A stretch of 64,000 bases of DNA, taken from positions 65,683,583-65,747,582 of the forward strand of contig CM064863.1 of assembly GCA_032719365.1 (NCBI GenBank), written 5' to 3'. The position numbers were made by a program, and so were the translations under genes. Shown one piece after another: positions 1 through 9,764 of the stretch (positions within the stretch are counted from its first letter, which is position 1; each line of letters starts with the position of its first letter). Source of the DNA: Prinsepia uniflora. Lineage: Eukaryota; Streptophyta; Magnoliopsida; Rosales; Rosaceae. The notes beneath the pieces were generated by a model that had not been told where the DNA came from, did no database searches, and saw only the letters and a list, made by a program, of their open reading frames with translations.

Positions 1-1374
1 AACTGATTTGAATTTCCTAGTCGTCGGAATAAAATAATATTATTTAAACATAACCTATATGCTTCGGATACGCAAAACTATCCTCAATTAACATCCTATT
101 GACCCGAAATTAACGCCAATAGGTCTGTATCATCGAGAACATCAAAAAGTGTGTTGAACCCATCTTCAGATTCCCGATCACACGCCCTCACGCGCCCCCG
201 CAAGCGGCTGCACATGACAGCCACGCGTCGTGAACAGTGCACAACTACAATTCTCTCTCTCGCCCGTTTCTCTGGTAAACGGGTCGTGGACCCGCGATCA
301 GACCCGGTGCAATCTCCCTCGATTCAACCTTAATTTTGTCCATTCTTTCACTTATTAGCATCAATTCGATATAGATTAAGGCTCTGTGACTTCAATTTAG
401 TCAAACAAGCCCTAAAACTCCTCGACTCAAGATGAACACCCGATGGGTCCTAACTCGGGTTCTACCCAAAATTGACCTATATCCTTCAATTGATTACACC
501 AGAAGCCTCTAACATTCATTCTAAACATGAAATCGAAATCAATTTCAAGAATCATTACCTCCAAGTAATCGAACTCAAGTTCCAAAATTTGACACAATCA
601 CAGAGTCTGTTCGTCGTCAATTCACCCTCAATTGACCTCCCAATCGACCTGGTTCGAGTCGGTTTAGCTCCCAGAAAGCTAAATGGCTAATCTATTTCAC
701 TCGAAACGGTTTAAAAACCCAAAATCGAATTTGTGTTCTTCAATGGTTTTTCGGGTATTTTCAGTATGGTTCTATCTGGGTTTTCTTTGTTTTCCTTTCG
801 GTTTTTCTCTCCCAATTTACACTAATTGATCACTTAAGTGCACTGGTTTTCCTTTGTTTTGCTGCTAATCGATCACAATAAAGGAAGGTGGTTGTCTGTG
901 TTCTCTGTTTTGTATCTTAGTCGAAGACTACGAGTATATGAACATGTGCAACAGTTAATTAATTTCATTAATTATACAAAGTGTCACTAATGATCATTTG
1001 TGAGTGACATGTGTCACTCACAACTCTTCCTAAGTCATCTTAAGGGCTGATTCAGCCAAGTAGCCCATTTAATTAACCCTACTGCAGCCACTTAATTTAG
1101 AACCGTTCACAATTACCATTTTACCCTTTAAGCACAAATGACCATTTTGCCCCTGAACTTCCCAGACCTATAACTTTTTCATCCGAGCTCCGTTTTCGAT
1201 GTGCCACCTGTCTACATATTCAGCGTCTCGGGACCTACATAACGGTCCTCAAAAAATGTACAAAATGTCTTCCGAACAAAAAGTCAACTTTTAGCCAATC
1301 CCTCCAAGGGTAAAAACGTCATTTTACACATTATTTTAATATTTTACAATTTTTGGATTTTTCGGGGCGTTACA
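1..1374 (-). mobile_element. Partial Ty3/Gypsy LTR running off the left edge
   Basis: On the minus strand this block begins at 1374 with TGTAACGCCCCG, the terminal form of the long Gypsy LTRs in this window, and extends past position 1. It resembles the other LTRs in order: GC-rich block near 181-240, then a T-rich stretch, then the conserved terminal 'gtcatttta...ttaca' end. It is clearly diverged from the LTR at 6083-9764. It abuts a second LTR terminus (1375-1489), so I read it as a separate LTR inserted into the 3' LTR of the neighbouring element. The other end is outside the window, so the target duplication cannot be tested. Confidence 0.6.
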
Positions 1375-1489
1375 GTTTGACCCACCAATCAAAAAATCAA
1401 CAACTTGACCTGACCATTCACAGGGGTAAAAATGTCATTTCATTCAATATTTTACAATATTACAATCCCCGGATTTCCGGGGTGTTACA
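1375..1489 (-). mobile_element. Terminal fragment of the 3' LTR of Gypsy-A
   Basis: This 115-bp piece is nearly identical to 9650-9764, the outer end of the 5' LTR of the same element. Its minus-strand start (TGTAACACCCCGG at 1489) directly follows a polypurine tract, which is where a 3' LTR must begin. The rest of this LTR is displaced by the LTR block at 1-1374. Confidence 0.75.
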
Positions 1490-1502
1490 ACTTTCCCCAC
1501 TT
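1490..1502 (-). other. Polypurine tract of Gypsy-A
   Basis: The minus strand reads AAGTGGGGAAAGT immediately before the LTR start TGTAACACC. Position, purine content and adjacency to the LTR fit the plus-strand primer of an LTR retrotransposon. Confidence 0.75.
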
Positions 1503-1522
1503 AAGAAATTTCGTCCCAAAAT

Positions 1523-4500
1523 TTAAGGAAACAAATAAGGAAACTGCTCCCGCATCTGCGCCTCGGGCTCCCATGTGGCTTCCTCCACGTTCTGATTTCT
1601 CCAGAGAACTTTCACGAGAGGGATAGTCTTTTGTCGTAGTACCTTGTCCTTACAGTCCAAAATCTGTACTGGTTGTTCCTCAAAGCTCAAATCCTCTCGA
1701 AGTTCGATAGGTTGCTCCTCTGGTACATGAGAGGCGTCATGTACGTACTTCCGTAGCATAGATACGTGGAAAATGTCGTGAACTTTAGAAAGTTTTGGGG
1801 GTAGTGCCAATCTATACGCAACCCAGCCAATCCTCTCCACGATCTCATAAGGTCCGATAAAACGTGGACTCAATTTCCCCCGTCGACCAAATCGAATAAT
1901 CCCTTTCCACGGGGATAACTTCAGGAAGACAAAATCTCCAACTTCGAATTCCAAATCTCGAATCCGCCTATCAGCATAACTCTTTTGGCGATCATGTGCC
2001 GCCTTCAATCTTTCCCTAATAACACGGACTGCTTCCTGGGTTATATCCATCACTTCCAGCCCTACGGCCATTCGCTCTCCTACCTCCATCCAGCAGATAT
2101 GTCCTGCACTGTCGACCATACAGTGCCTCATAGGGTGCCATCCCGATACTTTCCTGGTAACTGTTGTTGTAAGAAAATTCCATCAATGGCAAGTGAGCAT
2201 CCCACGAATCCTGAAACTGCAGCACACAAGACCTCATCATGTCTTCCAGGGTCTGAATAGTCCTCTCAGACTGTCCATCGGTCTGTGGATGGAAAGCAGT
2301 ACTGAAATGCAGATTTGTTCCCAAGGTAGTCTGTAAACTCCTCCAGAACCTGGAAGTGAAACGCGAATCGCTATCAGACACGATCGACTCTGGCGTACCA
2401 TGAAGTCGAATGATCTCCTTCACGAACAATTGAGCCAGTCAGTTGGGTTTATAAGTCTCTTGCACTGGCAGAAAATGTGCTGACTTGGTTAACCGGTCTA
2501 TAATCACCCACACTCCGTCAAATCCACTCCGTTCCTTGGCAACTTAAAGACGAAGTCTATGGTGATGTGATCCCACTTCCACTCAGGAATCGGAAGTGGC
2601 TGCATGGCCCCATACGGTCTCTGCCGCTCCGCCTTAACCTGCTGACAGGTTAAGCATTTACTCACGAATTCAGCAATGTCCCTCTTCATTCCTGGCCACC
2701 AATAATGGCTCCGGAGGGTACGGTACATCTTTGTACCTCCCGGATGCATAGCATATGCTGAACTGTGGGCCTCCTCCAGAATCTCAGCCCGTAACTCTGT
2801 CTCTGCCGGCACACACAAACGGCCCATTTTCATAAGTGCCCCATTATCTCGGATGGTAAAATCCTGTCTTTCTTCGGCTTCAACCTCAATCCTGTAGATG
2901 CAAAGTATCGAATCCTGAAGTTGTGCTTCGATGATCCGATCAATCAGCACTGGTCGTACATGGAAACTGGCCAATAAAGCTCCATGCTAATCCGTATCCA
3001 AAATAACTCTAGCCTTCCGGAGTTCCACTGCCAAAGGAAGATACACCATCCTCAGGTGTGCAACTGATCCCGCTTACTTCCTGCTGAGTGCATCTGCCAC
3101 CACATTAGCCTTACCTGGATGATACTCGATCGTGCAACCATAATCCTTGATCAACTCCAACCATCTCCGTTGACTCAAGTTGAGTTCCTTCTGGGTAAAT
3201 AGATACTTTAGGCTTTGGTGGTCGGTGTATATCCTGCACGTTGCACCGAAAAGATAATGTCTTCAGATCTTCAGGGCATGAACTACCTCCGCCAACTCCA
3301 AATCATGAGTATGGTAGTTCAACTCATGAGTCTTTAGCTGCCGTGATGCGTAAGCGATCACCTTGCCATTCTGTATTAACACGCAGCCCAAACCCTGTAG
3401 TGAGGCATCACTAAAGACTACGAACTCTCCACTGTTATCGGGCAATGCAAGGATAGGGGCAGTGGTTAAACGATACTTCAATTCCTGAACACTCTATTCA
3501 CACTGCTCGTCCCAGATGAACTTCAACCCTTTTCTAGTCAATCGAGTCAACGGTGCAGCAATCTTGGAGAAACCTTCCACGAATCTCCGATAGTAGCCTG
3601 CCAACCCGACAAAACTCCGTACCTCTGTCACTGTTGTCGGTCTGGCCCAGTTATTCACCGCTTCTGTTTTATGGGGATCCACGCTGATCCCATCAGCCAA
3701 TATCACATGTCCCAGAAAACCAATGCTGCTCAGCCAAAACTGGCACTTACTCAGTTTGGCGTACAACTGTTCTTGTCTCAGCTTCCCTACACCAACCGTA
3801 GGTGTTCCTCATGTGCTTGGGCACTCCTCGAGTACACCAAGATATCATCGATGAACACAATCACAAACTTATCCAAGTAGGGTCGGAAGACTCTGTTCAT
3901 CAGATCCATGAATGCTGCTGGATCATTCGTCAAACCAAAAGGCATCACAAGGAATTCGTAGTGTCCGTAACGGGTTCGAAATGTCGTTTTCGGAATATCC
4001 CCTTCCGCAATCCTCAGCGGATGATACCCATATCGCAGATCAATCTGTGAGAAGCACTGTGCTCCCCGCAACTAGTCGAATAAGTCATCGATCCTGGGTA
4101 GAGGATACTGGTTCCTCAGCGTCACCTTGTTGAGCTGTCGGTAATCCACACACAAACGGAGACTCCCCTCCTTCTTCTTCACAAACAACACCGGTGCTCC
4201 CCACGGTGAAGTACTCGGTCGGATAAATCCCAAATCAACCAACTCCTGCAACTGTGTTTTGAGTTCCCGTAATTCTGCAGGCGCCATCCGGTATGGTGCC
4301 TGGGATATAGGTCGGGTACCGGGGAGTAGTTCAATGGTAAACTCAATCTCCCACGGTGGTGGTAATCCATGTAAGTCTTCCGGGAACACATCCGGAAATT
4401 CTTGCACCACTGGTATCTCCTCGATACTCGGAGTATCAACCTGCTCCGACCTGACATGCGCCAGATATCCCTGGCATCCCTTCCGTAGAAGTTTGGTAGC

Positions 4501-4941
4501 AGAAAGTGAAGAAATCACTTCAGGAAGCGAACCATCACGCTCCCCCTGGAAGGTAACTTCCGGCAAACCCGGACTCCACAGAAATACTTGCCTACTACAG
4601 CAATCAGTAAGCGACCTATGCTCCGATAACCAATCCATCCCTAAAATCATATCGAAGTCATGGATATCCATAATAATCAAGTCTGCTGGTAGATCCACAT
4701 CCTCAATTCTCACCGGGCACCTCCGAATCACCTGATTTACTAAGTACACGATGCCCATCGGAGTGCCAACACCCATCTCGCTATCTAAGGCTGATACCAC
4801 ACAATCTAGCATACCAGCACAACTCCTCGAAATAAAAGAATGTGTTGCCCCCGCATCCATCAATACACGTACAAGAAGGTTCGAGATATGAAGTGTACCT
4901 GTAACCACGCCTGGGAATGACTTCACCTGCTGCCAAGTCAC
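1523..4941 (-). pseudogene. Gypsy-A pol: protease-RT-RNaseH-integrase-chromodomain, broken
   Basis: Pol region of a Ty3/Gypsy element, read right to left. An aspartic protease with DAGATHSFIS lies near 4840. The reverse transcriptase follows, with FIDDIL at about 3844-3855. RNase H is at 3263-3481. The HHCC zinc finger and integrase core occupy 2016-2974, with the final acidic residue in HPQTDGQSERT. A C-terminal chromodomain-like tail (VLWRNQNVEEATWEPE) ends at 1523. The chromodomain, long LTRs and initiator-Met primer site point to the Del/Tekay chromovirus group (inference). The frame is broken by a TAG just after DDLFD near 4072 and by frameshifts near 3780, 3485, 3000-3260, 2430-2504 and 2030-2130. 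It cannot make a polyprotein as it stands. Confidence 0.9.
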
Positions 4942-5033
4942 TGCAAAAACAAGAGCCCTGGGCCCCGCAGTCTGTCCGCGCCCACGCGCGCCACGCTCAG
5001 CACCCTGTCCTCGGCCTCCTCACCGCAAAAACA

Positions 5034-5969
5034 CTATGAAGTGTTGGAAGCCGAACTCTGTGCAACACTAGCATCCCTAGTATCGTTGTTCCTCGACAGC
5101 AAAGGGCAATCTCGGGCATAGCGGTCCACTCCTCCATAAGCAAAATAACTAACTGTCCTCGGTCCATCCCAAGACCCTCCTGATGCACCACTCCAAGACT
5201 GATGCTGTCCAGAACTGAATCCCGATCCGCTCCTCTGAGAGCCCCCATGTCGACCTGACCAGCCATGACCTCGCAATGATAAAGGTGCTCCTCTGTAATT
5301 TCCTCTCTTGTTGTTCCTCTGGCCCGTTGGTCCAAGGTATGGACGATCCCGATGTCGCCCGTCGCCAGAAGACTGTCGTGTCTGGTGTGCCGCCAGACTG
5401 GCCCTGACACGAACTGCAGCGTCGACCATGTCCCTCAGAGTCGCATAACTGGCAGCCGTCACACCTGCCCGTATCTCTCCTCGGAGTCCCAACTCAAATC
5501 TCTGACATTTGTCCTCCTCAGTACTCATAAAAGCTAAGGTAAAGCGGGAAAACTTCCCGAAAGTCTGCTCATAGTCTGCCACGGACATATCCCCCTGCTT
5601 CAGCCGCATGAACTCTGCCTCTCGTGTCGCGCGAAACGATTGCGGGTAGTACTGATCCAAGAATCTGGCACGGAAGACCTCCCAGGTAGTGGTGTGGACA
5701 GACCATCCTGACATCTCGAGACCATGCCACCACTGATAAGCTCCGCCTTCCAGCAAGAAGGCCGCCAAAGTCACCCGCTCGCCGGGTGGGCAATGCATCA
5801 CAGTGAAGATTCTTTCCCATTTAGAAATCCACTCATAGGCATCCTCGGGGTTTGACCCCCCGTTGAAAGGTGTGGCTCCCAACCGTTGAGCCCGCTCAAT
5901 ACTATCGCATTCCATCTCTCTCTCAAGTTCCTCGTCGGTCTGTGCTTGAGGGATTCTCCTCGGAGGCAT
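5034..5969 (-). CDS. Gypsy-A gag, open frame with a lost zinc knuckle
   Basis: An open 311-codon frame starts with MPPRRIPQAQ about 100 bp downstream of the primer site, the usual gag start of this group. Residues ~45-150 form the retrotransposon gag domain (WISKWERIF, PPGERVTLAAFLLEGGAYQWW, FLDQYYPQSFR). A Gly/Ser/Arg-rich tail follows. The CCHC zinc knuckle expected near residue 280 reads YFAYGGVDRYARDC: both leading Cys and the His are replaced, leaving only the last Cys. The frame is open but nucleocapsid function is doubtful. A frameshift separates it from pol, which begins in another frame below 4941. Confidence 0.8.
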   Translation of the reverse strand: MPPRRIPQAQTDEELEREMECDSIERAQRLGATPFNGGSNPEDAYEWISKWERIFTVMHCPPGERVTLAAFLLEGGAYQWWHGLEMSGWSVHTTTWEVFRARFLDQYYPQSFRATREAEFMRLKQGDMSVADYEQTFGKFSRFTLAFMSTEEDKCQRFELGLRGEIRAGVTAASYATLRDMVDAAVRVRASLAAHQTRQSSGDGRHRDRPYLGPTGQRNNKRGNYRGAPLSLRGHGWSGRHGGSQRSGSGFSSGQHQSWSGASGGSWDGPRTVSYFAYGGVDRYARDCPLLSRNNDTRDASVAQSSASNTS

Positions 5970-6067
5970 AACCAGCTGTTAAGAGGCATAGATTAGATAA
6001 CATCATCCTTAGACTCGAAAAGTACCTAGTACTAACCGCTAGTCTAACTTGCTGACCACAACCTAGT

Positions 6068-6080
6068 GCTCTGATACCAA
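6068..6080 (-). other. Primer binding site of Gypsy-A (initiator-Met tRNA)
   Basis: The minus strand reads TTGGTATCAGAGC two bases inside the LTR end (…CCTATCA). This matches the complement of the 3' end of plant initiator tRNA-Met and fixes the element's orientation. Confidence 0.9.
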
Positions 6081-7033
6081 GCTGATAGGAACCCGCCCCT
6101 ATCCCCCCGGGGACCACAAGGGGACGTGCCCTGCTCCCGTCCGACACCCGAACCAAATTTCCGATTTTAACCTTAAAAACTTAAATGCATAAATATCCGA
6201 AAATAAAGTTACACAAACAATCCGAATTCAAAAGATGTCAGACAAGGGATACAGTCCGAAATACAAAATTCGAGCACGACCCTAGAAAATCCCGCGGGTA
6301 ATCCGACCCAACAGGGGTTCAGGTGCGCAGTACGAATCTATGCCTCAGCCTCGAGGTCCTCACCAACCTCAGTAGCACGACCTGGAGGGGTTACCAAAAC
6401 ATTAAGGGTGAGTGGGCCGAAACTCAAGTTTATAAAACAGTTTAATAAGTAAAACATATAATTTTACCCCTCCGTTTTCCAAACAAGCATGCATAGTATT
6501 TAAAACCATAAAATCATATAAGATATTACAAGCAATATAGCAACCATAAATATAAGGTAATCACAACTAATGCACTATACACTCCAATCTCGACATCCCA
6601 GATGTTCGACGTCCCTGACCTCCAATATGGTCATAGTCCCAAGGTTACGCGTGCCACCCGGGGTCTCAAATCCCGAGTCCAACCCCCGAACCCAGTTCGG
6701 GTACGGCATCCCAGATGCCTAGCATCCCAAATGCTCGACGTCCCAGACGTCCAATCGTAGCAATCCTGCTCCTGAGTCATCCAACGGTCCGGCACCTCCG
6801 TAGAATGACCCATCGCAGGCAATGCGCCGTGACCGCTCCGGGGTACCACATCTGGAGGAGACAGTATCACATGGAGGATCTATACAGTGCAGTACCTAAG
6901 ATAATCATCGATGTCCACATGAATATAGATATATAATCCAAAACAGTGTTCAATTTCCACAAAACGGGTCTCGAGCCCAACATCGTAAAACGTGTCATAA
7001 CCGCAAATCGAGGTAATCAAAATCCTTCATTTG

Positions 7034-7036
<3 letters not shown>

Positions 7037-7084
<48 letters not shown>
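7037..7084. repeat. (CA)n(TA)n microsatellite in the Gypsy-A LTR
   Basis: A CA run changes directly into a TA run within the LTR. No similar tract is seen at the matching place in the other LTRs of the window. Confidence 0.95.
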
Positions 7085-7085
<1 letters not shown>

Positions 7086-7502
7086 GGAAATGAAAACAGT
7101 TATGCATGCAAGGGTTAATGAAATCGGGCCCACTCATAGTATGTTCCTGCTGCGAAACTGCGCGTACGAACTCGTTCCGGGATTAACGTACGATTACTGT
7201 CAGTCCAAATCACATGCAAGGGTCACTATAGGTCCTTAACATTCATCCAAAAAGTCCGAAATAGAAACCAGCTCGGGGAAGCCGTCCGAACACGCTTCCT
7301 GAGACAACATGCCTTAATCTGACCCACTTAACTATCTCAGATCAACATGGTTATTTCACTAAAAATGTTCAGAATGATGAGAGGATAAAAAGTCATGTTG
7401 ACCGTGATCGGAGATAAGCCTCAACGCGCCCTCACGCGTCGCCCAAAGTGGCTGCGCGTGAAAGTCACGCGCCTGACACTGTAGCTGCTATAGTGTCATC
7501 CC

Positions 7503-8470
7503 TAAGGCTGGGCACATGGAACCAAAATACTGAAACCGTACCGTTTCAGATCAAACCATACCGAAAAAAAAATCCAATAGTAAAACCGTTGTATGATTGG
7601 TACGGTACCGAAATCGTACCGATATAATTCGGTACGGTTTCGGTATCGATATTTTAAAAAACCATCCTGTACCGATACGGTGCCGAATTAGATTTTTTTT
7701 TAATAATTATATTTATTTCTTATTGGTTTATTAGGCCTTCTTCAAGAGTTGATATGACCATACATGTCTTAATTTAGCTTCTAAGAGTTGATATCTTCAA
7801 CTTAGTGCAACTTCTTCAATACATATTTGAAACTTAAGTCCTTCATAAATGTAGTTTTCCTTTTTCTTTAGTCTTTTAGTATGCTAAAGGACTAAGATTC
7901 ACTAATGAATATAAGCTTCTGGATTCTGTCTTGTGCTAAATTAGTGTTAAAATTATTAATTTATTGTTTTTTTTTCCTTATGCAATGTTGCCTTGTGCCC
8001 ATTGTATTATTAGACACGGTTTGTCATTGATCTTTTGGCTGTCTATACTAATTAAAAACAAAATTACATGGAGGACACAGAAGTTTCTACTTGAATGTCA
8101 GCTATTGAAAGTTTTTAATTAGCAAAGCCAGCTAATTGATACTTTTGATTGGACATGAAGTCTGTAATATTTATTTATATATGGTTTGCTTTTGATTTTG
8201 ATTTTTGATTGGGGAACCAAAAACAAAATTATTGAGAATCTAAACTCACACTTAACCATGCCTAAACCTAACTCTTGCTTTATAATCACAAACAAAATTT
8301 TGGCTCAAAACCGAAACCATACTGAAACCGTACCGAACTTAATTGGTACGGTACGATCTGGTTTCACTTTCAAAATATTGAATACCGAACCGTACCGTAC
8401 CGATTAAAATTAAATGGTATGGTTCTGGTATCGATCAATTTTGTACCGTACCGAACTGTGCCCACCCCTA
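7503..8470. mobile_element. hAT-type MITE with perfect 8-bp TSD
   Basis: A 968-bp insertion in the Gypsy-A LTR. Imperfect terminal inverted repeats (TAAGGCTGGGCACA left; the right end reads TAGGGGTGGGCACAG in reverse complement) are flanked by gtcatccc at 7495-7502 and 8471-8478. An 8-bp duplication and a 'TAGGGGTGGGCA' end are typical of hAT elements. Both subterminal regions are rich in ACCGTACC/GGTACGGT motifs. No transposase is encoded. It is younger than the LTR it sits in. Confidence 0.9.
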
Positions 8471-9764
8471 GTCATCCCCTTCACCTGTTTCTCTGCAATA
8501 CAGGTCTGCCACCCGCGGCTTGACCCGGTTAATTAACCCTCAATTCTAACTCGATTCCCTTCGTTTTTTATCCTAACATGTTCATTAACCATTTAATTTC
8601 AGTTCTATGTCCTTGATTAACCTTGACATTGACTAAATCTATCAGTCCAACCTTGAACAGTCGAAGGGGTCGACGTCTGGAACTCACCCAACACGGTTCC
8701 ATTCTCAAATTAACTTAGACAGGAGCTTAAGGGGGCCTAAATGAACACTCTAACACAACCAATTGAACGAACCTTTACCTGGAAGTAGCCGTCCACAACA
8801 CTGGATTTTCTTCGAAACTGGAACTTGGGTTCCTGGACAAACAGAGATCGACCTCCTTCAATTCTTTCGTGGTTGAGTTCGTAGTGAAACCAGAAGACTA
8901 ACCCGACTCTCAGTTTAGCCCAACTCACCCCACAAATTGAAAACCAAGTTTTCCCTCCAATTTCCAGAAACGGGTTCTTCACGGTTTTCTCTCAACTCTC
9001 AGCCCTCAAACTAATTCGAAATGAACCCTCTCACTTCCCCTAACTCAGTTAATCGATCAAATGGACGGCAACCCGTGGAAATCCATCTGATTCCACTGTG
9101 AAATTGTTTCTCGCAAACAGAAACTAACATGAATTTTTTAAACTTGCCCGTGCTCTAATGCAGTCCACACCATTCAGCCATGTCTCCATTATCCTCAATC
9201 CAATTAAACAATCCACTGAGACAGTCCACTACTGATTAATCAATTGGGATACTCAGAACCACCACACACGGTGGTGCAACCAATTTCCCCCACGGTTGCT
9301 ACAGTAACCCGTGGTGAAAAATACCAAATTGCCCTCAGTTCAATAATTACCATAATGCCCTTCAACTTCCGTGACCCGTAACTTGGTCACCCGATGTCTG
9401 TTTGACGCGTGCCGCCTGTCGTTGTACTCGGGGCCTCGAGACCTACCTAACGGTCCTCGAGTCGTGTAAAAATCAGTTGTAAAAAAAAAAGTCAACATTC
9501 CCCCCCCCCCCCCCCAATCGTCCAAATTACGGAAATTTCCTTGAACTTACGAACGTCATAACTTTTTCTCTGATCGGTCGAATTGGACGTGCCACTTGTC
9601 CATGGACTCGTGACGTCCCGAACTACGTTACGGCCATCGGTCAAAGTTCGTTTGACCCTCCAACCAAAATGTCAACAACTTGACCTCACCATTCACATGG
9701 GTAAAAATGTCATTTCATTCAATATTTTACAATATTACAATCCCCGGATTTCCGGGGTGTTACA

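Larger units (their letters stand above)
6083..9764 (-). mobile_element. 5' LTR of Gypsy-A
   Basis: The LTR runs on the minus strand from TGTAACACCCCGG (9764) to CCTATCA (6083), next to the primer site. Its 3,682 bp include a 968-bp hAT insertion and its 8-bp duplication, so the LTR proper is about 2.7 kb. It carries the GC-rich block (7421-7480), a CA/TA microsatellite, 'gatgttcgacgtcc'-type short repeats (6585-6760) and a 17-nt C run (9500-9516). It interrupts the plus-strand LTR that starts at 9765 with taattggtgag. The second copy of that host sequence at 11397 reads straight through, so the target duplication here is probably taatt. Its other copy lies off the left edge. Confidence 0.85.

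Noticed and set aside
4259..4735. 158-codon plus-strand frame
   Set aside because: Antisense shadow of the Gypsy protease/RT region.
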